From Methylomonas montana (GTDB lineage Bacteria > Pseudomonadota > Gammaproteobacteria > Methylococcales > Methylomonadaceae): 64,000 bases of DNA. A program made the position numbers and the translations under genes. The notes under the pieces are model-generated. The model saw only the letters and a list, made by a program, of their open reading frames with translations, had not been told where the DNA came from and ran no database searches. This document shows positions 54,815 through 64,000 of this stretch, one piece after another (position 1 is the first letter of the stretch; each line of letters begins with the position of its first letter). The stretch covers positions 3,348,001-3,412,000 of the forward strand of contig NZ_CP129884.1 in assembly GCF_030490285.1 (NCBI RefSeq), written 5' to 3'.

Positions 54815-55368
54815 AAATGCAGGCCTCTTTAAAAATTTTATTAACTGCGGATAACGAAGCCTCATCCTATCACGCCAAGTTACGCCTGGTTAAACCGGCT
54901 GATCACTGTCTAACGGCTGCGCTTCTTTGGTTGAACCTGAATTGTATACATCCTCTCCGGGTTTGACATGCTTTCCCGATACCCAAAACACCACAATTGT
55001 GGCAACACTTTCGGGCAATCGGCTTTGGCTTACCCGCTATTTTGAAATCAGAGCCACGGCGGCTTGATGCCCCCTTCGTCAGGAAGTTCGCCCGAGATAC
55101 ATTACCTGTCTTCGCTACCCGCTCCAATCAAAAGGGGCTCGATACCGCAGGACCAAACTCCGAACATGGTATCGCCCTCCTGAAAACTCTCGTCTCGTCA
55201 GTCGCGCGAGCAACAAAAAAACTTAACTAAAAAATATTGTTTTGACACAAAACAAATTTAAGTGTAAAAAATGCCCCGTCGACTAACAATAATACTAACT
55301 TCGACATACAACTCGAGTTGCCCCTATTTAGGGCTAATTATTACAACAACAAGATGAGGATTATAAAA
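54815..55368. other. Gap without a recognisable gene; structured stretch 54900-55230
   Basis: Most of this 550-bp gap contains no convincing ORF. On the minus strand GGGCGATACC and GGTATCGAGCCC (55139-55172 on the plus strand) form a strong hairpin holding an ATG with AGGAGG upstream. It could encode a 21-residue peptide beginning MFGVWSCG. Also CCACAATTGTGG (near 54991-55002) is a 12-bp palindrome. This may be a structured RNA, a short peptide leader or the remnant of a mobile element. Confidence 0.35.
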
Positions 55369-55566
55369 ATGGCTGAACAAGAAAAAGACAATACCTTTAC
55401 TGTAGTTGCTGTCGTTACTGCAATTGCGATTGCCGGCGTCGTTATGCTGAAAAAAGACGAAACCAAACATCTTCAATACGGCGGAGAAACTTCTGCCCAA
55501 GCTGAAGCGCAAGTTCTGGCAAAACACAAAGATTTTAACAATGACGTGTTAAGCCAAGCAAAATAA
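55369..55566 (+). CDS. Small single-TM protein
   Basis: The ATG at 55369 follows GATGAGGA; the longer frame from 55318 has no support. The 65-residue protein has a charged N-terminus (MAEQEKDN), one membrane segment (TVVAVVTAIAIAGVVML, about 10-27) and a polar C-terminal tail rich in Ala, Glu, Gln and Lys. I recognise no family. It has its own strong terminator 17 bp after the stop, so it is likely transcribed alone. Confidence 0.75.
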   Translation: MAEQEKDNTFTVVAVVTAIAIAGVVMLKKDETKHLQYGGETSAQAEAQVLAKHKDFNNDVLSQAK

Positions 55567-55582
55567 TTTTGCTTTGCAACTT

Positions 55583-55617
55583 AGGCGTCAGCCGTTGTTT
55601 CGGCTGACGCCTTTTTT
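55583..55617 (+). terminator. Intrinsic terminator of the small-TM gene
   Basis: AGGCGTCAGCCG (55583-55594), loop TTGTTT, CGGCTGACGCCT (55601-55612) and a T-run to 55617 form a textbook terminator 17 bp after the stop codon. Confidence 0.92.
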
Positions 55618-55718
55618 ATGCCTGCCAGATTCTCCTCCCGCCCAACAAACAGATAACTTTTTCGACATCTTGCCCTACTGTAGAATGACCGGTTTTACCA
55701 ATTCTACATTTCATACAG

Positions 55719-57995
55719 ATGGACGTTATCCAACGCATTGCCGAAGAACTTTCCGTTAAGCCTCAACAAGTCGCCGCCGCCGCTGGCCTGCTGGATGAAG
55801 GCGCCACCGTACCGTTTATCGCTCGTTATCGGAAAGAAGTGACCGGCGGCCTAGATGACACGCAATTGCGTCATCTTGAAGAAAGACTGATTTATCTGCG
55901 CGAGCTTAACGATAGACGTGCATCGATTCTCGATACAATTCGCTCGCAAGGAAAGCTCACAGCGGAACTGGAACAAGCGATAGTCGAAGCCGACACCAAA
56001 ACCCTGCTGGAAGATTTATATCTGCCTTACAAACCCAAACGCCGCACCAAAGCTCAAATTGCCCGCGAAGCCGGTCTGGAGCCTTTGGCCGACGCCATAC
56101 TCGATAATCGCGATGTGATTCCCGAACAAGCCGCCGCTGCTTATATCGACGCCGATAAAGGCGTAGCGGATGTCGGCGCCGCTCTGGACGGCGCTCGGCA
56201 AATCATCATGGAACGCATCTCCGAAGACGCTGAACTATTAACTGAATTGCGGGAACGCATCTGGAATAAGGGGATCTTGCACTCCAGTCTGGTCGCCAGC
56301 AAGGAAGCGGAAGCAGCCAAATTCAAGGATTATTTCGATTACAGCGAGGCCATCAACAAAATCCCATCTCATCGGGCGCTAGCCTTGTTCCGTGGCCGTA
56401 ACGAAGACTTGTTGTCCCTGACGCTCAAACCGGCGGAACTGGATCAGGAAGAACATCAGCTCTGCACGCAATTCGTCTGCCAACGTCTGCAAATTCAGAA
56501 CACCGCTAAACCTGCCGAGGCCTGGCTAGCGGAAACCGCCCGCTTCGCGTGGAAAATCAAACTATTCACTCGTATCGACATGGACCTGAAACTACGGCTG
56601 CGTGAAGCCGCCGAACTAGAAGCCATTCGAGTATTCGCCAGTAATTTACGCGATCTGTTGCTAGCCGCGCCGGCGGGCCCGAAAGCGACAATGGGCCTCG
56701 ATCCAGGCATCCGCACCGGCGTCAAGGTGGCCATAGTCGATGCTACCGGCAAATTGCTGGCAACCGAGACGATATACCCACATCAACCGAAAAACCAATG
56801 GGATCAATCGATTGCTACGCTTGCGCGTTTGATCGCCCAATACGGCGTGCAACTAGTCAGCATCGGTAACGGTACTGCTTCGCGGGAAACCGACCAACTG
56901 GTTACCGATCTAATGAAACGGCATAAGGAATTGCATTTTCAAAAAATCACGGTTTCCGAGGCGGGCGCTTCGGTCTATTCGGCATCCGAATTGGCGGCCA
57001 AGGAGTTTCCGGATTTGGATGTATCCTTACGCGGCGCAGTCTCCATCGCTCGCCGCCTGCAAGACCCTCTGGCGGAACTGGTCAAGATCGATCCCAAATC
57101 GATAGGCGTCGGCCAATACCAGCACGACGTCAATCAAGTGCAACTGGCGCGGATGCTGGATACCGTGGTGGAAGACTGCGTGAATGCCGTCGGCGTCGAC
57201 GTCAACACCGCCTCGGTGGCACTGCTGAAACAGGTTTCCGGCCTCAGTAGCAGTATTAGCGAAAACATTGTCGCTTTTCGAGATACCAATGGCCCCTTCG
57301 CCAATCGCAACCAATTGAAAAAAGTACCTCGCCTCGGCGACAAGGCCTTCGAACAGGCCGCTGGTTTCTTACGCATCATGAACGGCGACAACCCTCTTGA
57401 CGCCTCGGCGGTGCACCCTGAAGCCTATCCGGTCGTGAATGCGATCCTTGACGATACCGGCAAATCGATCCGCGACCTGATCGGTCAAAGCCAATTTCTG
57501 CGTAGCCTGAGTCCCGCCAATTACACCAATGCAGCATTCGGTTTGCCAACCGTCAGCGACATCTTGCAAGAGCTGGAAAAACCGGGCCGCGACCCGCGCC
57601 CGGAGTTTAAAAGCGTGCAATTTAAGGAAGGCGTCGAAAAAATCACCGACCTGGAACCCGGCATGAAATTGGAGGGCGTCGTCACCAACGTCGCCAATTT
57701 TGGCGCTTTCGTCGACATCGGCGTACATCAAGATGGCTTGGTGCATATCTCGCATTTGGCCGACGAATTCGTCAAAGATCCTCGCGACGTAGTCAAGGCC
57801 GGCGATATGGTCAAGGTCCGGGTATTGGAAGTCGATGTAGCGCGTCAGCGTATTTCGCTGAGCATGAAGAAAGACATAGACAGCAGCGACATCGTTCGTA
57901 GCGAGAAACCGCAAAAGGCCGCGCATAAACCAAAACCGCAACCGGCGTTGCAGAACAGCATGAGCAATGCTTTCGCCAAGGCTTTGAAAAAGTAA
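55719..57995 (+). CDS. tex: Tex family transcription-associated RNA-binding protein
   Basis: The 758-residue protein has the Tex layout: an N-terminal helical region with [20 protein letters not shown], a YqgF/RNase H-like domain ([17 protein letters not shown], about 325-450), a helix-hairpin-helix region ([18 protein letters not shown]) and a C-terminal S1 domain ([28 protein letters not shown], about 648-715). The end is basic and may bind nucleic acid. Tex proteins influence transcription and are linked to toxin regulation in some genera. Confidence 0.95.
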   Translation: MDVIQRIAEELSVKPQQVAAAAGLLDEGATVPFIARYRKEVTGGLDDTQLRHLEERLIYLRELNDRRASILDTIRSQGKLTAELEQAIVEADTKTLLEDLYLPYKPKRRTKAQIAREAGLEPLADAILDNRDVIPEQAAAAYIDADKGVADVGAALDGARQIIMERISEDAELLTELRERIWNKGILHSSLVASKEAEAAKFKDYFDYSEAINKIPSHRALALFRGRNEDLLSLTLKPAELDQEEHQLCTQFVCQRLQIQNTAKPAEAWLAETARFAWKIKLFTRIDMDLKLRLREAAELEAIRVFASNLRDLLLAAPAGPKATMGLDPGIRTGVKVAIVDATGKLLATETIYPHQPKNQWDQSIATLARLIAQYGVQLVSIGNGTASRETDQLVTDLMKRHKELHFQKITVSEAGASVYSASELAAKEFPDLDVSLRGAVSIARRLQDPLAELVKIDPKSIGVGQYQHDVNQVQLARMLDTVVEDCVNAVGVDVNTASVALLKQVSGLSSSISENIVAFRDTNGPFANRNQLKKVPRLGDKAFEQAAGFLRIMNGDNPLDASAVHPEAYPVVNAILDDTGKSIRDLIGQSQFLRSLSPANYTNAAFGLPTVSDILQELEKPGRDPRPEFKSVQFKEGVEKITDLEPGMKLEGVVTNVANFGAFVDIGVHQDGLVHISHLADEFVKDPRDVVKAGDMVKVRVLEVDVARQRISLSMKKDIDSSDIVRSEKPQKAAHKPKPQPALQNSMSNAFAKALKK

Positions 57996-58100
57996 AGAAT
58001 CTAGGCTCTGCTATACTTTTGGCCGAAACCTTGGCCGATTCAGCATCATACTAATCGGTCAAGCTGTACCAACATCCGCTCTCAAATTACAGGATATGTC

Positions 58101-58481
58101 ATGAAACGAAATTCCCGCACTCTGGCCGCTCTGTTAATGGCTGCATCTCTCAGCGCAAGCTTACCGATCCAAGCCGATGAACCCGAAAGTTATGGTCAAA
58201 CCTTCGGTCGAAAAGTCGTCAACGGTTTAGCCAATATCACCACATCGTCGCTGGAAATCCCGAAAAGCATTATTCTCGTCAACAATCGGAGCAATGTCAT
58301 TTACGGCTTTATTGGCGGCACATTCAAGGGCTTACTGAATATGGGCGGCAGAATCGGCGTGGGTGTACTGGACTTAGTATCGGCACCGATTCCGACCCAG
58401 CCCATCGTCTATCCTGTATATGTTTGGGACAATTTCGACGTAGAAACCACTTATGGCCAAGCCTTCCGCACCAGCCACTAA
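58101..58481 (+). CDS. Exosortase system-associated protein, TIGR04073-like
   Basis: The 126-residue protein has a signal peptide (cleavage near IQA, about 26). The TIGR04073-like body reads GRKVVNGLANITTSSLEIPKS, GFIGGTFKGLLNMGGRIG and LVSAPIPTQPIVYPVYV. This group is found in genomes with exosortase and PEP-CTERM proteins, though not proved to be part of the sorting machinery. It agrees with the PEP-CTERM protein at 41018-41842. Confidence 0.78.
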   Translation: MKRNSRTLAALLMAASLSASLPIQADEPESYGQTFGRKVVNGLANITTSSLEIPKSIILVNNRSNVIYGFIGGTFKGLLNMGGRIGVGVLDLVSAPIPTQPIVYPVYVWDNFDVETTYGQAFRTSH

Positions 58482-58492
58482 CGTTAACCCAA

Positions 58493-58523
58493 CGCCAGCA
58501 TCGGCTTCAGGCCGATGCTGGCG
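58493..58523. terminator. Hairpin between TIGR04073-like gene and sbcC
   Basis: CGCCAGCATCGGC (58493-58505), loop TTCAG, GCCGATGCTGGCG (58511-58523) is a perfect 13-bp stem in the convergent gap. It suits a bidirectional terminator although the T-run is missing. Confidence 0.55.
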
Positions 58524-58532
58524 CGCCCGTCA

Positions 58533-61500
58533 TCAAGCAACCATCTTCATTTCGCTCAAGCCGTTGGCTTTTTTCACGAGCTCAATTTGAGTTTTAATAC
58601 GCTTTTTCACCCCGTCGACGTGGGAAATAATGCCTACCGTTTTACCTTGGGTTTTTAAGCTTTCTAACGCGCTCATCGCCAGATAGAGCGCTTCGGCGTC
58701 CAGATTACCAAAACCTTCGTCCAGGAACAGCGAATCGATGGCCTTGCCGTTATTGGCAATCTCGGCCAACGCCAGGGCCAGGGCTAAACTGACCACAAAA
58801 CTCTCGCCGCCGGATAAGGTTTTCGGCAAACGCCGCAGATTTTTCTGCTTGGTATCCTCAATCTCCAAAGCCAATCCGTGTTCGCTAACCGCGCTACGCA
58901 CATAGTAACGACCACTCAATTTTTCCAAGATTTGGTTGGCTTGCGACAACAGCTTATCCACCAGCAATTGTTGAATACGGCGTCGGAATCCACCCTGCTC
59001 ATCGCTGATAAGCTTCATTTCCGCCTCGGCCTGATTATGTAAGGCCAATTGCTCAGCCAATTGCGCTTGCAAGGTTTGATATTTGTCGCGATAGCCTTGC
59101 TGTTTATCAAGCTTGGTCTCCAATGTGCGAACCTCATGTTCGGCAATATCGAGTTTCTGGGCCAGCTGACGCTCCATCGCCAGCAGATCGGCCTCATTCA
59201 GATTACTCGGCATACCGGCCAATTCCTGTTGCAACTCGGCATCCACTTTGCTCAATTCCTGATGGATTGCCGTCAATTGACTGTTTTGCTGCTCAGCGAT
59301 TTGCTCGATTTCTATCTGCCTATCGATTAAGGCTAAGGCTTCTTTCAGACTATCGACATCGTTAAAACCGCTGCCTGTAATTTTGCTTGCCAGCACGCGC
59401 TGCATCGCTTCCAATTCGATTTGCTGCGTGGAAAATTGCCGCTCGAGGTCGGCAATCAGCTTTTGTTTTTCCAGCACCGCCAAATGCAATCCCAGCCATT
59501 CCTCGCTTTGCAAGTCGCTCAAATTGTCAGTCATTTGTTGCTGATAAGCGATAATTTTAGCCTGGCTGGCTTGCAATCTTTCCTGCAAACTGGCGATTTC
59601 TTCCTGCAAGCCTTTCTGACGCAATTCTCTGATCTGATAATCCTGGCGCCGACTATTCAGCCGATCAAATAATGCGTTTTCCTTGCCCTTCCCTGGCAAT
59701 TTCTCACCCAGCAAACCTAATTGCTTTTCCAACTTTTCAACCAAGGCCTTTTCTTCCGCCTTGCCGTTGTTAAAGTGCTGTTCCACCTCGATAAATTCCG
59801 GCGGCCGGTTATTCCAAGCGGCATCAAGTTGCTCGATGGAGGACGTTAATTTTTCTAACAATGTTTGTTTGGTTTCGATTTCCGCATGCCACTTGGCCAC
59901 ATTGCGCTGCAATTGCGCATGCTCATTGACCAAATTTTTGATTTTCTCCAATTCCTGGCTTTCGTCCGCCAGCAAGCGTTTTTGCAAAGACAGATTATCT
60001 ATGTCCAATTCCGCGCTAACCGCATTCAACCTATTGCTCAACACTTGCCACTGCGAACGCATCTGCTGCAAGCGCTGTTCGCGGGCAGACAATTGCGTAC
60101 CGCGTTTTTGAGCCACCGCCAACTGAATGGATATGCCATCGATAGCCGTTTTCAAAGCCTGCATCTTGCCGCGCTGATCAACCAAGGCCTTTTTCGAATT
60201 GGCCAGCGCGGGCGGCTTGGTAACGTAAGGATGCTGCAAGGAGCCGCATAAAAAACAAGGCTTACCATCGACCAGTTTGCCGCGCTCTCCACTAAATCTT
60301 TTGATCAAGGCCTCGTTGGCAACCGCTTGTTCCAAGGCCTTACCGATATTCTCTTCCCGACTCATTTCCTCTTGCAATGCATCGAGCCGAGCTTGCAAAC
60401 GGTCTACGTCGGGCAAAGCCGGTTCTTTGTTACGCGAGAACCAACTAAAAAAACCTTTCTGGGTAAATTTGGCATTGACGCTGGCCAAGGAATACAACTC
60501 TTGGAAATCATTGACCCGGCCTTGCTGTTCAATCAGCAAATCCTTCAATTCATCGAAGCTTTTACCTTGCGCCAACTCCAGCATGGTTTTTTGCGCCGCC
60601 TCGATGCGCTCCTTCAAGTCCGCGATGGCGGTTTTGGCGTCACTCAAGGCTGATTGGTTTTTTTTCAGCGCAGTGGAGGTATTCTTCGACCAATTGGCTT
60701 GAGTTTTTTGTTTACCACCCAATGCCGCCAACTCGGTTCTGAGATTGCGCAACCGCGCCACGTCGGGAAAATCTTGCGCCAACCCGGCATCGGCCTGATG
60801 CTGTTGCAACCAGCTTTCCACTTCGGTCAGCGATGCCTTTTTTTCATCGAGTTGCTGTTGGACGACTTGCACCGCTTCAGTTTCACGCGGCAATTCCAGT
60901 TTGAGCTCGCTGACTTTCAATTTAAGCGCATCGATCGCCTGCTTTTGTTCTTCAATGGATTTGCCAACCAAACCAGGCGCATTATCACCAGCTGCCGAAC
61001 CTAGCTGCTCTTGCAACATGGCAAGTTCCCGGCGATAAGCGGCCAAACTTTCCTGACTTTGCGCTATCTGCACCTGCTTGCCGTCGAGCAAAACCACTTC
61101 CTCGCGGAACTGAGCAGCCTGCCGAATACCAGCAATCCGCTGCAGATCCTGTTGCAAGCGATCAATTTGAGCCTCGATTTGTTGAGACTGATCAGCCAGC
61201 TTCTGCCGCCGGCCTTCGATCGCATTGATACTTTTAAAACCTAACAATTGCTGCCGCAACTGATTTTGCTGGTCTTTCAGTTCGGCAACCTGCTCATTGA
61301 AATCTTGCAAATCGTGTTCGCTGGCCTGCAAAGTCTCCTGACTCAATAGCGGTATCAGCTCGATATCCTGCTGCAATTGCGCCAAACGGTTACGGGTTTG
61401 CTGATAGTTGGCATCGGCCTGATTTCGATAGTCGGTATAAATAGCAGTGCCGCTAATTTTTTCCAGAATATCCATGCGCTCGCTGTCTAGCGCATTCAAA

Positions 61501-61976
61501 AACGCCGCGAAATCGCCTTGCGGCAACACCATGGATTTGCTGAATTTGTGGAAGTCCATACCCGTCAATTCGGCAATTCGAGTCCGCACGGTATTGGGCG
61601 TCCGAGCCAGCAACTCCTGCTCGTCATTTAGACGAATTAGGGCCATTTCCGGTTGCAATGGCTGGTCTTGATTGGCATCGGCAAGCCGCTTGACCTGCCA
61701 ACTGGAACGAAATGTCTCGCCGCCGAGCGCAAATTCAACCTGCGCGAAGCTATCGTTGGTCTGTTTGGTGATAACGTGTTCTGCCGGCTTATCGAAACGA
61801 AAAGTTTCACCGTACAAACCGAGGGTGATCACATCAAGAATACTAGTCTTGCCGGAACCATTGGGTCCCGTGATAGCAAACACGCCGCTATCGGCGATCG
61901 GCCCGTGATCGAAATCGATCCGGCCTTCACCTTCCAGTGAATTGATATTTTTGAAGCTAATATTAAGAATGCGCAT
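58533..61976 (-). CDS. sbcC: SbcC-like exonuclease subunit (SMC/Rad50 type)
   Basis: The 1147-residue protein is Rad50-like. Walker A (GPNGSGKTS) lies near residue 38, a long coiled coil spans about 180-1000, and a central zinc hook (Cys574-x-x-Cys577, CFLCG) marks its bend. The C-terminal lobe has the ABC signature LSGGESFVVSLALAL and Walker B SLFLDEGFGNLD. SbcC works with the nuclease SbcD to process hairpins and DNA ends. No SbcD gene lies upstream within the window, which is unusual since sbcD often precedes it. The start MRILNISFKNINSLEG is typical. Confidence 0.93.
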   Translation of the reverse strand: MRILNISFKNINSLEGEGRIDFDHGPIADSGVFAITGPNGSGKTSILDVITLGLYGETFRFDKPAEHVITKQTNDSFAQVEFALGGETFRSSWQVKRLADANQDQPLQPEMALIRLNDEQELLARTPNTVRTRIAELTGMDFHKFSKSMVLPQGDFAAFLNALDSERMDILEKISGTAIYTDYRNQADANYQQTRNRLAQLQQDIELIPLLSQETLQASEHDLQDFNEQVAELKDQQNQLRQQLLGFKSINAIEGRRQKLADQSQQIEAQIDRLQQDLQRIAGIRQAAQFREEVVLLDGKQVQIAQSQESLAAYRRELAMLQEQLGSAAGDNAPGLVGKSIEEQKQAIDALKLKVSELKLELPRETEAVQVVQQQLDEKKASLTEVESWLQQHQADAGLAQDFPDVARLRNLRTELAALGGKQKTQANWSKNTSTALKKNQSALSDAKTAIADLKERIEAAQKTMLELAQGKSFDELKDLLIEQQGRVNDFQELYSLASVNAKFTQKGFFSWFSRNKEPALPDVDRLQARLDALQEEMSREENIGKALEQAVANEALIKRFSGERGKLVDGKPCFLCGSLQHPYVTKPPALANSKKALVDQRGKMQALKTAIDGISIQLAVAQKRGTQLSAREQRLQQMRSQWQVLSNRLNAVSAELDIDNLSLQKRLLADESQELEKIKNLVNEHAQLQRNVAKWHAEIETKQTLLEKLTSSIEQLDAAWNNRPPEFIEVEQHFNNGKAEEKALVEKLEKQLGLLGEKLPGKGKENALFDRLNSRRQDYQIRELRQKGLQEEIASLQERLQASQAKIIAYQQQMTDNLSDLQSEEWLGLHLAVLEKQKLIADLERQFSTQQIELEAMQRVLASKITGSGFNDVDSLKEALALIDRQIEIEQIAEQQNSQLTAIHQELSKVDAELQQELAGMPSNLNEADLLAMERQLAQKLDIAEHEVRTLETKLDKQQGYRDKYQTLQAQLAEQLALHNQAEAEMKLISDEQGGFRRRIQQLLVDKLLSQANQILEKLSGRYYVRSAVSEHGLALEIEDTKQKNLRRLPKTLSGGESFVVSLALALALAEIANNGKAIDSLFLDEGFGNLDAEALYLAMSALESLKTQGKTVGIISHVDGVKKRIKTQIELVKKANGLSEMKMVA

Positions 61977-62423
61977 AAGCTATTGTTTTAATTGGACGTG
62001 ATCAACGAGCGCATGTTTTTTGGTACACGCCTTGGTACACAAATTCTGAATACTTACATGGTACACGATGGGACGGCTAGAGAAAACAGAACAAACACCA
62101 GTTACAGCGCTAACTCGCTACTATCAAATCCGGGCAAACCATTTAGCAACGCTTCCCCAACCCTTGACCGACCGCGCCGGGACGTAGGGACATTTGGAAC
62201 TCAGCGCGTTTAAACAGGTCTCCGTTTAACCCGCTTCCAATTTGCGTCTGCACTTCACATTGACGACCGCGGAGGCATATCTCCGAAACAGTTTTAGCAT
62301 ACTACGCGATTAGGCCAACCAACGGACAGCTATAGCCTCCGTTCGCCGCCTGATCGCATCGGAAAGATAATCTCGATCGCATAAGAAGACAGATTTCCAT
62401 CGCCACTACCTAAGGAGAGCATC
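61977..62423. other. Gene-free region upstream of sbcC with repeated TGGTACAC
   Basis: About 450 bp between the divergent sbcC and GlcG-like genes. TGGTACAC occurs three times (62021-62028, 62033-62040, 62059-62066) just upstream of sbcC. They could be regulator sites or the remnant of an integration site. No coding sequence is recognised; the ORF at 61992-62213 has no family features. Confidence 0.4.
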
Positions 62424-62858
62424 ATGCACGTCAGTTACGAACAAGCAGAAAAGGCGATTGCCGCTGCACTTGCCGAATCGAAAAAGCTGGGCACGCAAAT
62501 GTGTATCGCCGTAGTCGATTCCGGCGCCGATTTGAAGGCATTTACCCGCATGAACGGTGCTTGGGTCGGCAGCATCGATATCGCCATCAAAAAAGCCAAG
62601 ACCGCCTGTTTCTTCGGGATGAATACCGGACAAATCGGCCAGCTTTCACAGCCGGGCAGACCACTGTACGGCATCGAACATTCGAACCAGGGGCTGATTA
62701 CCTTTCCCGGCGGCGTGCCGATAGTCGATCAGGATGGGGTGCTGATTGGCGCAATCGGCGTCAGCGGCAGTTCGGTGGAAAACGATCATCAGGTCGCCAA
62801 AGCAGGCGTGGATGTGATCGGGCTGTCCGATTTACCCTCTCATCCCTGGCGAACCTGA
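62424..62858 (+). CDS. GlcG/HbpS-family (DUF336-type) protein
   Basis: The 144-residue protein has the DUF336 pattern: [33 protein letters not shown], then [12 protein letters not shown] and [23 protein letters not shown] with a final VAKAG. Members bind haem or other small molecules (HbpS) or act with glycolate and diol metabolism genes; the ligand here is unknown. TAAGGAGA precedes the ATG. No signal peptide is present. It begins a plus-strand group with a rubredoxin-MBL fusion and a DCC protein. Confidence 0.85.
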   Translation: MHVSYEQAEKAIAAALAESKKLGTQMCIAVVDSGADLKAFTRMNGAWVGSIDIAIKKAKTACFFGMNTGQIGQLSQPGRPLYGIEHSNQGLITFPGGVPIVDQDGVLIGAIGVSGSSVENDHQVAKAGVDVIGLSDLPSHPWRT

Positions 62859-62899
62859 GCGCCAAATTTATTCATGACGATGACGTCACGGGAAAGTGC

Positions 62900-63634
62900 A
62901 TGATGACTACGCAAAATCTCCCACGGGACACGCAACAATGGGTTTGCTTACAATGCGGGTATAACATGATCGGTGAAATGCCTGACATTTGTCCGTTTTG
63001 CGGCGCCCGGCATGATCGTTTCATGACTTGGGACGACGCCGAAAAGACCTATAGCGTCACCACCCACGCGGTAAACGATGTGGTCAGCCAATTGCTTTCG
63101 GTGCCGAAACTGGGACTGGAGCACGCTGCTTATCGCATCGAAACCAAGACCGGCGCGGTCTGGATCGATTCGCCATCGGCTTTCAACCGCAATTTGGCGC
63201 CAGTGGATGCCATCTTGTTCACCCACCATCATTTCCTCGGTGCATCCAATCAATATCGGCGCCTCTGGCATTCGGAAGTCTGGCTGCATGACCTGGATGC
63301 CAAACATCGGTTAGTGACTTTATTTGATATAGACCGGCGTTTTAGCAATGACTTTACTGCCTATGGTATTGAGGCCTATCACGTCGGTGGTCACACACCT
63401 GGATTTACCTTTTATATCTATCTCGATGTGTTGTTCATCTGCGATTATGTGTTTCTGACGGAGACCGGCATGTATTTCAATCCCTACGGGCCAGAGCAGG
63501 ACACCCTGAATCAGGCGCGGCGGATTTATGACGTCGTTAGTGCCAAATGCTTGAAAACAGTCTGTGGCTATAACTACATCGCCCATTTTGCCGATTGGCT
63601 ACCCCAATTCGAGCATCTTGTTCGGACACAGTAA
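62900..63634 (+). CDS. Rubredoxin-like / metallo-beta-lactamase fold fusion
   Basis: I set the start at the ATG pair at 62900-62905; the frame continues upstream only antiparallel to the GlcG-like gene's sense. The 244-residue protein starts with a rubredoxin-type metal site, Cys16-x-x-Cys19 and Cys31-x-x-Cys34, then an MBL fold. Its HxHxDH motif reads THHHFLG (108-114), so the Asp-His part is missing, while His165 in VGGHTPG and an Asp in FICDYVF are present. It could be a redox-linked MBL protein with altered metal binding rather than a normal hydrolase. Confidence 0.82.
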   Translation: MMTTQNLPRDTQQWVCLQCGYNMIGEMPDICPFCGARHDRFMTWDDAEKTYSVTTHAVNDVVSQLLSVPKLGLEHAAYRIETKTGAVWIDSPSAFNRNLAPVDAILFTHHHFLGASNQYRRLWHSEVWLHDLDAKHRLVTLFDIDRRFSNDFTAYGIEAYHVGGHTPGFTFYIYLDVLFICDYVFLTETGMYFNPYGPEQDTLNQARRIYDVVSAKCLKTVCGYNYIAHFADWLPQFEHLVRTQ

Positions 63635-63643
63635 GATATCACG

Positions 63644-64000
63644 ATGCCGTCAAACCTTGGATCGACTCATCAGGATAGCGCCGATCAAGATAAGTTGGTG
63701 GTTTATTATGACGGTGCATGCCCAAAATGCGTACGCGATCGAGAAACTTATGAAAAACTGGCGGGCTCTCCCAGCGAAGAGGTTTGCTGGTTCGATATAA
63801 CTGGGCGAGAAAGTCAATTGCAGGAACTGGGGATCGATCCGCAAAAAGCCTTATCCGAATTACATGTGCGCGATACAAATGGCCGGATCGTTTCGGAACT
63901 GGATGCCTACATTCTGTTGATGAACAAAGTGCCGTTATTAAAACCCCTTGCTTGGATAATCGGCCTGCCGTTGATTCGGCTCTTATTGGCTAGACTGTAT
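63644..64000 (+). CDS. DCC-family thiol-disulfide oxidoreductase-like protein, partial
   Basis: The frame from the ATG at 63644 runs to the right edge with no stop (119 codons). It has the DCC family signature YYDGACPKC (Asp23, Cys26, Cys29), then FDITGRESQLQELG and the RVSELDAYILL-like stretch, ending in a hydrophobic helix. The family is related to thioredoxin-like proteins (DUF393) with a DxxCxxC motif. It is 9 bp after the MBL gene and could share its transcript. Confidence 0.85.
   Translation, partial: MPSNLGSTHQDSADQDKLVVYYDGACPKCVRDRETYEKLAGSPSEEVCWFDITGRESQLQELGIDPQKALSELHVRDTNGRIVSELDAYILLMNKVPLLKPLAWIIGLPLIRLLLARLY

Noticed and set aside
62021-62066. TGGTACAC repeats as a phage attachment site
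   Set aside because: No integrase or tRNA is near, and the repeats are too short and unevenly spaced to define an att site.
61992-62213. A 73-codon frame between sbcC and the GlcG-like gene
   Set aside because: No ribosome-binding site, low-complexity product, and no domain.
62501-62899. Upstream extension of the rubredoxin-MBL frame
   Set aside because: It overlaps the GlcG-like gene in another frame and is Arg-rich; the ATG pair at 62900 has a ribosome-binding site and starts directly before the rubredoxin motif.

Overview
This is 64 kb of a gammaproteobacterial chromosome. Two features suggest a methanotroph of the Methylococcaceae, probably Methylomonas-like: nitrogen-fixation accessory genes sit beside molybdenum genes, and there are PEP-CTERM/exosortase-associated proteins. 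That assignment is inference; no methane-oxidation gene or rRNA lies in the window.

Layout. Bases 1-3514 carry the conserved block hisS(end)-yfgM-bamB-der, followed by tpx. Bases 4149-12822 hold small housekeeping and hypothetical genes (SNase, DUF1415, TPR, DUF2288, DoxX, cupin, rhlE, PilZ, rapA, Nudix). Bases 12884-18780 (minus strand) form the heat-shock operon hrcA-grpE-dnaK-dnaJ-dapB, with a CIRCE operator and a sigma70 promoter. Bases 18938-24459 encode one PAS histidine kinase and three response regulators with HDOD, SpoIIE-phosphatase and GAF/HD-GYP outputs.

Bases 24536-27342 hold an NrtR-type regulator divergent from an SPFH protein and an NAD-kinase-like protein. The gap between them has three copies of GTGTCT-N4-GTCACT. 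Bases 27439-34407 are a molybdenum/nitrogen-fixation section. One part is a minus-strand operon (unknown protein, rhodanese, NafY-like protein) behind a sigma54 promoter and a NifA-type upstream site. The other part is modE, divergent across a perfect ModE-box palindrome from a porin, modA, a di-Mop molbindin and a modC-like gene. No modB is present, and the ModC-like protein lacks the H-loop histidine.

Bases 35450-44456 are plastic: two near-identical S8 peptidases in tandem, a PEP-CTERM protein, two almost identical 1101-bp IS630-family elements, and an IS5-type element broken by one of them. Bases 44459-49386 include an AT-rich stretch with an unknown secreted/anchored protein and a three-module VanZ-like membrane protein, then a DHH phosphoesterase and cysC. 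Bases 49554-53772 are dusB-fis, purH and purD. Bases 53866-63999 carry an RlpA-like protein, a SirB-like protein, a small single-TM protein, tex, a TIGR04073-like protein, sbcC, a GlcG/HbpS-like protein, a rubredoxin-metallo-beta-lactamase fusion and the start of a DCC-family protein.

Most likely to repay follow-up: the 191-residue unknown under nif-type control, the NrtR-SPFH-NAD-kinase-like unit, and the ModB-less molybdate locus with its altered ATPase. I saw no tRNA, rRNA or CRISPR array. Start codons were moved from the longest ORF where a ribosome-binding site or family alignment favoured an internal start; the evidence field gives the reason.
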